Origin: an uncultured Desulfobulbaceae bacterium
Lineage (GTDB): Bacteria; Desulfobacterota; Desulfobulbia; Desulfobulbales; Desulfobulbaceae
Direction of reading: 5' to 3'
NCBI GenBank assembly: GCA_945787305.1
Contig: CALZIH010000010.1
Span: forward strand, 1-23,769
DNA: 23,769 nt
The notes below the pieces were generated by a model. The model searched no databases and had not been told where the DNA came from. It worked only from the letters and a program-made list of their open reading frames with translations. Positions 1-7,262 of the stretch are shown here, one piece after another. How positions within the stretch are numbered: the first letter of the stretch is position 1; the number at the start of each line of letters is the position of its first letter. The translations under genes and the position numbers were made by a program.

Positions 1-2
1 AA

Positions 3-1364
3 ACGGATGAAACGATTATTCTGCCGGAAGAACTTGTCGGTTTTGCAGCAAATGGTATCAACCTTTCATTCGAACCAGAACCGATTCCACTGCCCGGCCT
101 GCCGGTTGATTCGAGCAAGAACCCGTCCATCGGTAACTCGGTTGACCAGCTCGCCCTTACAAACACTCTACAGCAAACCGGTGGCAAAACGATAACGGAT
201 GCCACATCTCTTTTCTTGGATAGCCTTGGCCTGAAAAACGGTCAAAAAGGACCGAATGCTTCCCTTATAAAAACTAGCGTTGTGAATTCAGATCGAATAA
301 GGGTTGTAAATCCAGGTGAACCAAGCGTTGTGAATCCAGATCAAATAAGGGTTGTAAATCCAGGTGAACCAAGCGTTGTGAATCCAGGGGAAACAAGGGT
401 TGTAAATCCTACAGTAAGCAAACCCGGTACAGAGCTGACCATTGAACACTGGCGGGCACAATTCAGACACCAGAGCGTCACCGCCCCACAAGGGATTGAG
501 AACGCAAGAGCCGCCTTCACCAAGCCAATGATCACCGGTAAAGAGACTCTACAGGATCCCATCCTTGCCTACAATTCTGCAGAGTTCACGGAACTTGCGG
601 CGCCATCGCGTGCAAAAAGCGGATCAGGTATACAACTCCCATCACAACGCCAAGATGCCAACAGCAACTTTATCCACTCCAACCTTCCCAGTGTTGGGAG
701 CAAAACAGACGGCAATGAAAACAAGGGGATGCAGCAACAAAACGACAGCGGTCAAAAGACCATGCCCCAAGAGATCCTGGCACATGTTGAGCAGGCTACG
801 ACAGCTAAAGCCGGACAGGAGACACCGCTTGTTTTTTCCTTGCAGCAGGAATCAACATCGGTGACCAGCCCCCAAAGTCAGGCTGCCGCGACTTCACCTA
901 TGCTACGTTTGCCTTCCGGGACTGAAGTCCCACACAACCAAATCGTCAATCAGGTAATTGATCGATTTACCCTAAACCGCACCCTTGAATCAGGTTCGAT
1001 CACCATGAAACTGCACCCGCAGGAACTTGGCGAGTTACGAATGGAAATCAAGATTGAGCAGGATAACATCAAAGCGCATATTACAACCCAAAACCCACAG
1101 GTACAGGAAATTCTTGACCGCCACCTTCCTCGACTACGGGAAGCTCTAGAGGCCCAAGGTCTAAATCTTGAGCAGATGCAGGTGTCCGTTGCCTCCGACA
1201 GCAACAGTAACACCCAACAGTTCCAGGAACATTTCAACAGACAACAAACAGCACGCCCCCAACGAACAAACGACAATGACATTTCCTTCTCTCTTGAGGA
1301 AGAGATCGCTGCAGAAGAACAGAGCTCGTCCGGCAACCATCAAAACCTAAGCGTCCTTATATAA
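3..1364 (+). CDS. fliK: Flagellar hook-length control protein FliK, 5'-truncated
   Basis: FliK is the secreted ruler that measures hook length and signals FlhB to switch export from hook to filament substrates. The reading frame is open to the left edge, so the gene starts outside the window; the in-frame TTG at 216 is only an internal codon. The N-terminal and central part is low-complexity, rich in Q, N, S and P, as usual for FliK, and carries a run of 8-residue repeats (279-410). The C-terminal domain (about 1005-1190) has the Flg_hook signature, including MKLHPQELGELRMEIKI and a Q-rich tail. The TAA stop overlaps the ribosome-binding region of flgD, 11 bases upstream of its start, so the two are surely cotranscribed. 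Identity rests on the C-terminal domain plus the flgD-flgE neighbours. Confidence 0.93.
   Translation, partial: TDETIILPEELVGFAANGINLSFEPEPIPLPGLPVDSSKNPSIGNSVDQLALTNTLQQTGGKTITDATSLFLDSLGLKNGQKGPNASLIKTSVVNSDRIRVVNPGEPSVVNPDQIRVVNPGEPSVVNPGETRVVNPTVSKPGTELTIEHWRAQFRHQSVTAPQGIENARAAFTKPMITGKETLQDPILAYNSAEFTELAAPSRAKSGSGIQLPSQRQDANSNFIHSNLPSVGSKTDGNENKGMQQQNDSGQKTMPQEILAHVEQATTAKAGQETPLVFSLQQESTSVTSPQSQAAATSPMLRLPSGTEVPHNQIVNQVIDRFTLNRTLESGSITMKLHPQELGELRMEIKIEQDNIKAHITTQNPQVQEILDRHLPRLREALEAQGLNLEQMQVSVASDSNSNTQQFQEHFNRQQTARPQRTNDNDISFSLEEEIAAEEQSSSGNHQNLSVLI
279..410 (+). repeat. 24-base tandem repeats inside fliK (VVNPGEPS-type octapeptides)
   Basis: Five consecutive 24-base units (279-302, 303-326, 327-350, 351-374, 375-398) and a 12-base partial sixth unit keep the reading frame. 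They encode octapeptides such as VVNSDRIR, VVNPGEPS, VVNPDQIR, VVNPGEPS and VVNPGETR. Alternate units resemble each other more closely (GTTGTAAATCC versus GTTGTGAATCC starts), which suggests that a 48-base pair of units was duplicated. The repeat lies in the region of FliK that normally forms the extended, length-determining part of the molecule. Confidence 0.95.
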
Positions 1365-1366
1365 GG
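1355..1366. other. Perfect 12-base palindrome over the flgD ribosome-binding site
   Basis: CCTTATATAAGG is a perfect palindrome that contains the fliK stop codon and ends in the AAGG that serves as flgD Shine-Dalgarno (flgD ATG at 1376). In RNA it could form only a very small hairpin, or pair between transcripts. A role in coupling flgD translation to passage of ribosomes finishing fliK is possible but is inference only. Confidence 0.4.
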
Positions 1367-1375
1367 TGTGCAGAC

Positions 1376-2092
1376 ATGACCTATATTCCAGGAATATCTC
1401 AAGCGTACACTGCAGCCAACCAGGCAACCAAAGAAACTGACGACAAGGGAAACACCCTTGGTCAGGAAGACTTCCTCACCCTCCTGGTTGCACAGCTCCA
1501 GAATCAGGACCCGCTTAACCCATCGGATCCGACCGAGTTTACAGCGCAACTAGCAAACTACAGCCAGCTTGAGCAGTTGTTTAACCTCAATGATTCCATG
1601 GACAGGCTGGCTGAAAGCCAAACCAACTCTGAACGAGTATCCGCCCTCTCCATGATCGGAAAAGAAGTCCTGGTCGCGGGGTCAACGTTCTCACTTGATG
1701 AAGGTCCTGTGGAAATCGGCTACAAGGTTGAAGGTCCAACAGCTGATGTTGAAATTCACATCCAGGACGGGAGTGGCCAACGAGTTGCGACACTGCATCC
1801 AAACGACCTGACCCCAGGCAATCACTTTATCACCTGGAGTGGAATGAATGATAACGGCACGGAACTGCCTTCGGGAAAATATGATGTCATTATCGATGCT
1901 CCGAATAGCGATGCAGGAGAAACAGCGGCAGTACGTCCGCTTATCCGTGCTGATGTAAACGGTGTTGATCTTGGTGAGGGAGGAACTCTGCTTCTCACCG
2001 ACGTTGGAGAATTTGCACTGTCAAACATTTACGGCGTATATAACAATGACAACAAGGAAACAGTGCCAGAGGACGGCCAGCAATCTTCCTGA
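1376..2092 (+). CDS. flgD: Flagellar hook cap / hook assembly protein FlgD
   Basis: FlgD caps the growing hook and guides polymerisation of FlgE subunits outside the cell; it is discarded when the hook is complete. At 238 aa it is a normal length. The N-terminal FlgD signature is clear at residues 30-50 (QEDFLTLLVAQLQNQDPLNP), followed by the conserved F-T-x-Q-L-A-x-Y-S-Q-L-E-Q segment around 55-67. The rest matches the expected Ig-like and tudor-like domains, with a G-x-H-x-x-x-W-x-G-x-x-x-x-G motif (residues 149-162) typical of the family. The ATG has AAGGTG 8 bases upstream. It lies between fliK and flgE, as in many flagellar loci. Confidence 0.96.
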   Translation: MTYIPGISQAYTAANQATKETDDKGNTLGQEDFLTLLVAQLQNQDPLNPSDPTEFTAQLANYSQLEQLFNLNDSMDRLAESQTNSERVSALSMIGKEVLVAGSTFSLDEGPVEIGYKVEGPTADVEIHIQDGSGQRVATLHPNDLTPGNHFITWSGMNDNGTELPSGKYDVIIDAPNSDAGETAAVRPLIRADVNGVDLGEGGTLLLTDVGEFALSNIYGVYNNDNKETVPEDGQQSS

Positions 2093-2261
2093 AAACAACC
2101 GAGTGAAAAACGTCTCTTGAGCAACGGATGGCTCGGAGATAATTAAAGAGGCTGAACCTGTTGCTGCATTGGCAGGAAATGTAACGACATCAGCCATCGG
2201 CAGATAAGACGTACGATCTGCGGCAATCTTAAATTATCTAACAACCAAGCAGGAGGTTGCA

Positions 2262-3533
2262 ATGGGCATCCAAAGTGCAATGTACAGCGGAGTCAGTGGA
2301 CTCAACACCAACTCCCAGGCCATGAGCGTTATCGGCAATAACCTGGCCAATACCAATACACTTGGTTTTAAAGGGGCGCGCACCATCTTCTCCGACCTCT
2401 TGTCCAGTTCGGTTTTCGGGTCCGGCGGTGCCTCGCAGGTAGGACGAGGCGTTGGCCTTTCGACCGTTGACAATGTCTTCAGCCAAGGCACCTTCGAAAC
2501 TACCGGCTCGGATACTGATGTAGCCATTGAAGGGGATGGATTTTTCATCGTCAAAGAAGCCAACAACAACACCCCATACTATACTCGGGCAGGGGCTTTC
2601 CGCTTTAATGAGGAGGGATATCTTGTGAATCCTGAGGGCTTTCGAGTCCAGGGAAAGCTCTTTGATCCGGCGACCGGACTCCTAGCCGCCGGTGACCCGA
2701 CAGATGTCCAAGTTCAAAATACCGGCCTGATCGAGGCCAACGCAACCGGCCGGATGACCTTTACAACCAACCTTGATGCCAGCTCCCCTGAACTCGGAGC
2801 CGGTGCCATTGACCCTGCAGATGCGCTCACCTATAACTACACCGCATCGACCCAGGTGTTTGACTCTCTGGGCGAGCCCCATCTCCTTTCTGTTTTCTGG
2901 CGCCTGGAAGACACCCTGACCAATACCTGGGGCACAGGGTATACAATTGACGGCGATCCCCTGACCTACCAGGCTCTTGGCGGCCTGGCCTTTGATCCCG
3001 ACGGTTTGTTGCCGGATACCGATGCCGACGGTGCCCCTAACCCGGTGGTTGAGAATATCGTTATTGCCGACTGGGGTAACGGTTCCGCCCCCAACCAGGC
3101 CGTGGCCTTGAATTTTGACTGTACCCAGTTTGACAGCGAATCGGTAGTTATCGGCCAGGATCAGGACGGCTATGGTGCAGGCAACCTGACCAATGTGGCA
3201 ATCAATGAAGAGGGAACCGTAGTTGCCAGTTATTCAAACGGAACCCAGATAGATATTGCAACATTGATTCTTGGTAAATTTAAAAATCCCAATGGCCTTG
3301 AGATGTCAGGCGCCAACCTGTTTGTCGAAACCGGAACTTCAGGTGCACCGAGAATTGGCTTGCCTGGACCGGAACTCGGCAACATTTTCACCAATTCATT
3401 GGAGCAATCCAACGTCGACATGGGGCAGGAATTTGTAAAAATGATCACTGCCCAGCGTGGGTTTCAGGCGAACTCGAAAATCATCTCCACTGTTGATGAA
3501 ATGCTAGGTGAGCTGATTAATCTCAAACGCTAA
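2262..3533 (+). CDS. flgE: Flagellar hook protein FlgE
   Basis: FlgE polymerises into the flexible hook that joins rod and filament. The 423-aa protein has the N-terminal rod/hook signature (residues 1-40, including SGLNTNSQAMSVIGNNLANT) and the matching C-terminal helix (SNVDMGQEFVKMITAQRGFQ) that form the coiled-coil core. The central part is the exposed variable domain, rich in D, G, N and T. The start is well fixed by AGGAGG about 6 bases upstream of the ATG. A strong intrinsic terminator follows the stop by about 25 bases, so flgE ends the fliK-flgD-flgE unit. The 169-base gap after flgD shows no convincing promoter; a weak sigma28-like match at 2182-2207 was not accepted. Confidence 0.97.
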   Translation: MGIQSAMYSGVSGLNTNSQAMSVIGNNLANTNTLGFKGARTIFSDLLSSSVFGSGGASQVGRGVGLSTVDNVFSQGTFETTGSDTDVAIEGDGFFIVKEANNNTPYYTRAGAFRFNEEGYLVNPEGFRVQGKLFDPATGLLAAGDPTDVQVQNTGLIEANATGRMTFTTNLDASSPELGAGAIDPADALTYNYTASTQVFDSLGEPHLLSVFWRLEDTLTNTWGTGYTIDGDPLTYQALGGLAFDPDGLLPDTDADGAPNPVVENIVIADWGNGSAPNQAVALNFDCTQFDSESVVIGQDQDGYGAGNLTNVAINEEGTVVASYSNGTQIDIATLILGKFKNPNGLEMSGANLFVETGTSGAPRIGLPGPELGNIFTNSLEQSNVDMGQEFVKMITAQRGFQANSKIISTVDEMLGELINLKR

Positions 3534-3556
3534 CACAAGGTCAAAAAACCGTCTCC

Positions 3557-3598
3557 AGGCCGACCTGCCGCTATTTGGCAGGTCGGCCTTTTGTGTTT
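3557..3598 (+). terminator. Intrinsic terminator after flgE
   Basis: A perfect 13-bp stem (AGGCCGACCTGCC paired with GGCAGGTCGGCCT) with a 7-base loop is followed by TTTTGTGTTT. This is a classic Rho-independent terminator on the + strand. A run of six A residues at 3543-3548 lies upstream, but no gene on the - strand would need termination here. It separates the hook unit from the motA-led unit. Confidence 0.95.
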
Positions 3599-3627
3599 CA
3601 AGATAATAACATTCAAAAAGTCGGGGA

Positions 3628-3649
3628 ATTAGAACCACTCGTTCTATTT
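3628..3649. other. Inverted repeat just upstream of the sigma54 promoter
   Basis: TAGAAC and GTTCTA (3630-3635, 3641-3646) flank a 5-base loop CACTC, and the symmetry extends outward by a few bases with one mismatch. It sits about 10 bases upstream of the -24 element. That is closer than usual for a sigma54 activator site, so it could be an operator, a small RNA hairpin or chance. Confidence 0.35.
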
Positions 3650-3656
3650 ACAGGCA

Positions 3657-3673
3657 TTGGCATTTTACTTGCA
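3657..3673 (+). promoter_or_regulatory. Sigma54 (RpoN) promoter for the motA operon
   Basis: TTGGCATTTTACTTGCA matches the RpoN consensus TTGGCAC-N4-TTGCA. The GG (3659-3660) and GC (3671-3672) doublets are exactly 10 bases apart, and both half-sites TGGCA and TTGCA are intact. Transcription should start near 3684, leaving a leader of about 105 bases before motA. Sigma54 control of flagellar genes through an enhancer-binding activator is established for many Proteobacteria and Desulfobacterota; the activator gene is not in this window. Confidence 0.8.
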
Positions 3674-3682
3674 AAGTTACTT

Positions 3683-3712
3683 TTGACACAACCCCGGCCC
3701 AACATGTACACT
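3683..3712 (+). promoter_or_regulatory. Possible sigma70 promoter upstream of motA
   Basis: A perfect TTGACA -35 box is followed after 18 bases by TACACT (4 of 6 to TATAAT). It lies directly downstream of the sigma54 site, so the expected sigma54 start point falls at its -35 box. If real, the two promoters would overlap and could exclude each other. The -10 box is only moderate, so confidence is limited. Confidence 0.45.
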
Positions 3713-3789
3713 TGAAAAAAATACAACTGATTTCTTTAATTCGTTACCATTTGATATCAGGTTAGCCGCCTGTCAGCAGGAACAGCCAC

Positions 3790-4557
3790 GTGGATATAGC
3801 AACAATTATCGGAATAATCGCAGCCTTCGGCCTGATGCTCATGGCCATTTTGCAGGGCGGCGGAATAGGCATGTTCATCGACGTTGCCTCAATACTCATT
3901 GTTTTTGGCGGCACCGCCGGTGTGGCCTTGGTGAACTTTCCCCTCCAAGATGTACTCAGGGCCGTCAATGTTGTTAAAAAGGCATTTTTGGTTAAAGAGA
4001 CAGATACCAACCAGCTGCTGGAACAGTTAATGGATTTTGCCAACAAGGCTCGCAAAGAAGGCATACTGTCCCTGCAAAGTTCAATCGATACCATTGAGGA
4101 TGAATTTCTGATTAAAGCGTTGCAGATGGCGGTCGACGGTCAAGAGCCCGAGGACCTCAAAGGGATGCTCAACACGGAAATTGATTATATCCAGCATCGC
4201 CACGGCCTTGGGGTGAATATCTTTCAATCCCTTGGTGGTATCTCACCGGCCATGGGCATGGTCGGCACCCTGATCGGCCTGGTGCAAATGTTGCAGAATA
4301 TGAGTGATCCCTCTTCAATCGGTCCAGCCATGGCCGTTGCCCTGTTAACCACATTTTACGGCGCAGTTCTTGCCAACGTCCTGTTTCTGCCGATTGCCGG
4401 TAAGTTAAAAACCCGTTCAGGTACAGAGTTACTACAGAAAACGATCATTGTTGAAGGGATGGGCTCTATCCTTTCCGGTGAGAACCCACGAGTGATGGAG
4501 CAGAAGCTGCACGCCTTTATTGCCCCGCAACTCCGTGAATCCGTTTTTAATAAATAG
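3790..4557 (+). CDS. motA: Flagellar stator protein MotA (PomA-like)
   Basis: MotA with MotB forms the inner-membrane ion channel that drives rotation by pushing on FliG. The 255-aa protein has four predicted membrane segments (about 5-24, 30-50, 150-170, 181-203) and a cytoplasmic loop between the second and third. Helix prolines P153 (SPAMGMVGT) and P201 (LPIAGKL) are present. The sequence runs parallel to Vibrio PomA from its first residues, including MDxATxxG and IGMFxDVxSILIV, and threonines T160 and T188 match the PomA positions linked to sodium selectivity. In the loop, R88 and K89 are conserved but the usual glutamate is Q96. The start is GTG with AGGA 8 bases upstream. It is the first gene of its unit, 15 bases before motB. 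Confidence 0.95.
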   Translation: MDIATIIGIIAAFGLMLMAILQGGGIGMFIDVASILIVFGGTAGVALVNFPLQDVLRAVNVVKKAFLVKETDTNQLLEQLMDFANKARKEGILSLQSSIDTIEDEFLIKALQMAVDGQEPEDLKGMLNTEIDYIQHRHGLGVNIFQSLGGISPAMGMVGTLIGLVQMLQNMSDPSSIGPAMAVALLTTFYGAVLANVLFLPIAGKLKTRSGTELLQKTIIVEGMGSILSGENPRVMEQKLHAFIAPQLRESVFNK

Positions 4558-4571
4558 GTATGGGTTAAACT

Positions 4572-5321
4572 ATGGCTAAGAAGGAAAAGGAATGCCCACC
4601 TGGAGCACCTATGTGGATGACCACTTTCAGTGATCTAGTCACCTTGTTGCTCACCTTTTTTGTACTTCTACTTTCCATGGCCAGTATGGACCCGGTCAAG
4701 TTTGTCCAAGCTAAAACCTCAATCAAAGACGCCTTTGGCTGGCGAACCAAGGCTGCTCCGAAACAATACAGTATCCCTATTATTCCATCGCCGCCCATTG
4801 CCAAATTTAGCCCAATCCCCCAGGAGACTGTGAGTAAGGTTTATAAACGCGTAAAAACCGACATCGAATTAACCAAGCTCGAGGAGCAGGTGGAGCTCAT
4901 CAAAAAAGACAATGATACCATAATTTTACGCATTAACGACTCTGTATTATTCGACCCTGGAAAAATACTACTTAATCCATCAAGTTATCCTCTCCTGAGA
5001 AAAGTAGCCGATATTGTTCGTCCCCTGCCGATGCTCATGCGAATTGAGGGCCATACAGATAATACCCGAATCCAACGGCAAAATCTTTCCAACTGGGATG
5101 TTTCCGTAGCCAGGGCCGTCTCGGTCTTGCGTTTCTACAACCGTGGTAAACTGTTTTCCATGGACAGGATGTCCGCTGTCGGCTACGGCGAGACACGCCC
5201 TGTTGTTCCTAATACATCCGAAGACAACAAGGCAAAAAACAGACGGGTAGATATTGTTCTTCGGAGCAATAAAACTGCATCAGGTGATACAACAAACCAG
5301 GGACAGCCAATCCCCTTTTAA
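4572..5321 (+). CDS. motB: Flagellar stator protein MotB (PomB-like)
   Basis: MotB is the peptidoglycan-anchored half of the stator. The 249-aa protein has one N-terminal membrane helix (about 20-38) carrying the ion-binding aspartate D21 in TFSDLVTLLLTFFVLLLSM. The residues before it (CPPGAPMWM, 8-16) closely resemble PomB (CPPPGLPLWM). A plug/linker region follows, then a C-terminal OmpA-like peptidoglycan-binding domain with GHTDN (160-164) and NRRVDIVL (223-230). It follows motA by 14 bases and clearly pairs with it. The PomB flavour suggests sodium rather than proton coupling, by homology only. Confidence 0.95.
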   Translation: MAKKEKECPPGAPMWMTTFSDLVTLLLTFFVLLLSMASMDPVKFVQAKTSIKDAFGWRTKAAPKQYSIPIIPSPPIAKFSPIPQETVSKVYKRVKTDIELTKLEEQVELIKKDNDTIILRINDSVLFDPGKILLNPSSYPLLRKVADIVRPLPMLMRIEGHTDNTRIQRQNLSNWDVSVARAVSVLRFYNRGKLFSMDRMSAVGYGETRPVVPNTSEDNKAKNRRVDIVLRSNKTASGDTTNQGQPIPF

Positions 5322-5344
5322 GTCGCACGGACCGGAGAACCAAG

Positions 5345-5851
5345 ATGGCAGAAAACACAGAAAATGATGTACAAGCCGGGGAAGGTGGCGGAAAGAAGAA
5401 ACTGATCATCATCATTGTGGCTGCAGTTGTCCTGCTCTGTGGCATTGGAGCGGCAGTCTACTTTCTGCTGTTAAAAAAACCGCCTGAAGAGGAACCGAAA
5501 AACGAGCAGGTGGAAATGGTTCAAGCCACCGCTGAAGAACAGACCGACATTGGGCCGATGGTTGATATTTCAGAATTTATCGTCAATATTATCAGTGAAG
5601 AAGGAGCCCATTACGTTAAGGCGTCATTAACACTTGAACTAACTAACGAAGAAGTTTTGGAAGAGGCAAAGCAAAGGATGCCGCAAATCCGTGACGCAGT
5701 GCTACTGCTTATCGGCAACAAAACCTTTGAAGAACTCCAGGATCTACAAGGGAAAAAACAGGTCAAAGCCGAGTTGAAAAGCAAAATAAACTCATTTTTG
5801 AAAAGTGGTCGTGTAAAGAGCGTCTATCTCACAGATTTTGTCGTCCAATAA
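5345..5851 (+). CDS. fliL: Flagellar basal body-associated protein FliL
   Basis: FliL is a single-pass inner-membrane protein that surrounds or supports the stator and affects torque. The 168-aa product has a short acidic cytoplasmic N-terminus, a membrane helix at about 20-43 preceded by KKK, an acidic linker, and a periplasmic domain. That domain contains IGPMVDISEFIVNI near residues 72-85 and a typical C-terminal SVYLTDFVVQ. The start ATG has GGAG 8-11 bases upstream. It sits between motB and fliM, the usual location, and 11 bases separate its stop from fliM. Confidence 0.94.
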   Translation: MAENTENDVQAGEGGGKKKLIIIIVAAVVLLCGIGAAVYFLLLKKPPEEEPKNEQVEMVQATAEEQTDIGPMVDISEFIVNIISEEGAHYVKASLTLELTNEEVLEEAKQRMPQIRDAVLLLIGNKTFEELQDLQGKKQVKAELKSKINSFLKSGRVKSVYLTDFVVQ

Positions 5852-5862
5852 CAGGAAAGGCC

Positions 5863-6882
5863 GTGGAACCTATTCTCAGCAAAGAAGAAATTTCCGATCT
5901 ACTCTCGGCAATTAAATCCGGAGCAATCAATGTCGACTCCATTGAAGATCGAGGTCCAGGACATGGTATTCCTAAAATTGCCAAAGACGTTGATCTCCTG
6001 GGGCTCTATGATCGCAATGATACCAGTGGGGAGATGCGTATTCCCAACCTGGATCTCATTGTTGATATTTTTGGGAGAAATGTAGGTACCTCGTTAACCA
6101 ACACCCTACAACGATCCTTTCAGGTTGAACGCAAAGACATTGTTACCAGCAGTTTTCAAAACAGCCTGCTGGAGCTGAATAACCAGGGTGCCATTGGAAT
6201 TTATTCTACCGATCCGTTGAAATACGGTTGCCTGATCCATTTTGACAATTTGCTGGCTTTTACCCTGCTTGAAATCATGCTTGGATCTTCAATCTCACAA
6301 TTGGCCCTGAATCGAAACCTGACGACCATTGAAATCAATATACTCAAGAATACCATGACCGGATTATGCACTGATCTCAGCAGGGCCTTGGAGCCGGTTG
6401 TGGAGATGAAACCGGAATTGATCAAGGTGGAAAACAATTTTCGCATGGTTAATATTGTCGATGCCGAAACAGAAGTCCTGACGTGCACCTTTCAACTCCG
6501 ATCCGGCAATGAACAAGCTGGAGAATTACGTCTTATTATCCCCTACCTTACCGTGGAGCCGGTAAGGGATAAATTCAGAGAGATTGTCTCAATTACCCAG
6601 GCGGCCTATACATGGGGCAATATTTTTGCAACAGAAGCCCTGGAAATGGAGTGCGGCGTGAAAGCCAGATCCGGGACAATCTCCTTGGATATTAGTGAAA
6701 TCATGAAATTAAAGGCCGGTGACATTATTGATCTCGGATATGATCCCGACCGCCCCCTTGACATTCTTGTCGAAGATAAACCAAAATTTTTTGCTGTCCC
6801 AGGTGAACGAAACGGCAAGAAGGCCTTTCATATCACCGGCCCATTCAGCAATCGTTTAGGAGAAAATTATGGAAACCGCTGA
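5863..6882 (+). CDS. fliM: Flagellar motor switch protein FliM (divergent middle domain)
   Basis: FliM is the C-ring protein that binds CheY-P and links FliG to FliN to set rotation direction. The N-terminal peptide ILSKEEISDLL (4-14) matches the CheY-P-binding motif. Residues about 45-230 form the CheC-like middle domain and about 250-320 the SpoA domain, with VPG around 293-295 of the predicted chain. Length (339 aa) is normal. The middle-domain GGxG motif, normally after a D-x-x-x-G segment and contacting FliG, is replaced by LGSSIS at 140-145. The start is GTG, preceded by AGGAAAGG. The 3' end overlaps fliN by 14 bases. Identity is secure from both ends and from context. Confidence 0.92.
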   Translation: MEPILSKEEISDLLSAIKSGAINVDSIEDRGPGHGIPKIAKDVDLLGLYDRNDTSGEMRIPNLDLIVDIFGRNVGTSLTNTLQRSFQVERKDIVTSSFQNSLLELNNQGAIGIYSTDPLKYGCLIHFDNLLAFTLLEIMLGSSISQLALNRNLTTIEINILKNTMTGLCTDLSRALEPVVEMKPELIKVENNFRMVNIVDAETEVLTCTFQLRSGNEQAGELRLIIPYLTVEPVRDKFREIVSITQAAYTWGNIFATEALEMECGVKARSGTISLDISEIMKLKAGDIIDLGYDPDRPLDILVEDKPKFFAVPGERNGKKAFHITGPFSNRLGENYGNR

Positions 6883-7258
6883 AAACCCTGATGCAATGAA
6901 CTCCGGAGAGAGGCTGCAACCGGAAGAAACCGCAGAACTGCTGGAGGAATCCATATCAAAAAGCACCAAGACCGAGACACAAAAGCCCCATGACGCACGA
7001 CGTGACCTGGAATTTCTCTTTGACGTTCCACTGCAGGTTACCGTCGAAGTCGGCCGTGCTCGCATTCTGCTTAAAGACCTTTTACAGATGGGTGAAGGAT
7101 ATGTGGTCGAACTGGATAAGTTTTCCGGAGATCCGCTTGATCTGTATGTCAACTCTCGACTCATCGCCAGGGGAGAAGCGGTTAAAGTCGGTGATAAATT
7201 CGGTATCAAACTCACTGAAGTTGTCAGCCAGTCGGATAGAATTTCTCATCTGGGGTAA
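6869..7258 (+). CDS. fliN: Flagellar motor switch protein FliN
   Basis: FliN forms the lower part of the C-ring with the FliM C-terminus and helps dock export cargo via FliH. The 129-aa protein has an acidic, disordered N-terminal tail (1-45) and one SpoA domain at about 48-118, with LFDVPLQVTVEVGR and the conserved V-N-S-R-L-I-A-R-G-E and V-G-x-K-F-G-I-x-L-T segments. Its start lies inside the end of fliM (14-base overlap), suggesting translational coupling. fliO begins 4 bases after the stop. Confidence 0.95.
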   Translation: METAENPDAMNSGERLQPEETAELLEESISKSTKTETQKPHDARRDLEFLFDVPLQVTVEVGRARILLKDLLQMGEGYVVELDKFSGDPLDLYVNSRLIARGEAVKVGDKFGIKLTEVVSQSDRISHLG

Positions 7259-7262
7259 TCTC

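Noticed and set aside
950..1336. Open frames on the - strand, such as those opposite fliK, fliO, flhB, flgH and flgI
   Set aside because: All lie opposite well-supported + strand genes, have compositions expected of antisense frames (rich in R, S and C) and no ribosome-binding or promoter context.
2169..2186. TTGGCAGGAAATGTAAC as a sigma54 promoter before flgE
   Set aside because: The -24 half is good but there is no GC 10 bases after GG, which sigma54 sites require.
2182..2207. Sigma28-like match (TAAC-N14-GCAGATAA) before flgE
   Set aside because: Only 3 of 4 and 6 of 8 bases fit, spacing is 14 rather than the 16 used at the two better sites, and flgE is normally an earlier gene than FliA targets.
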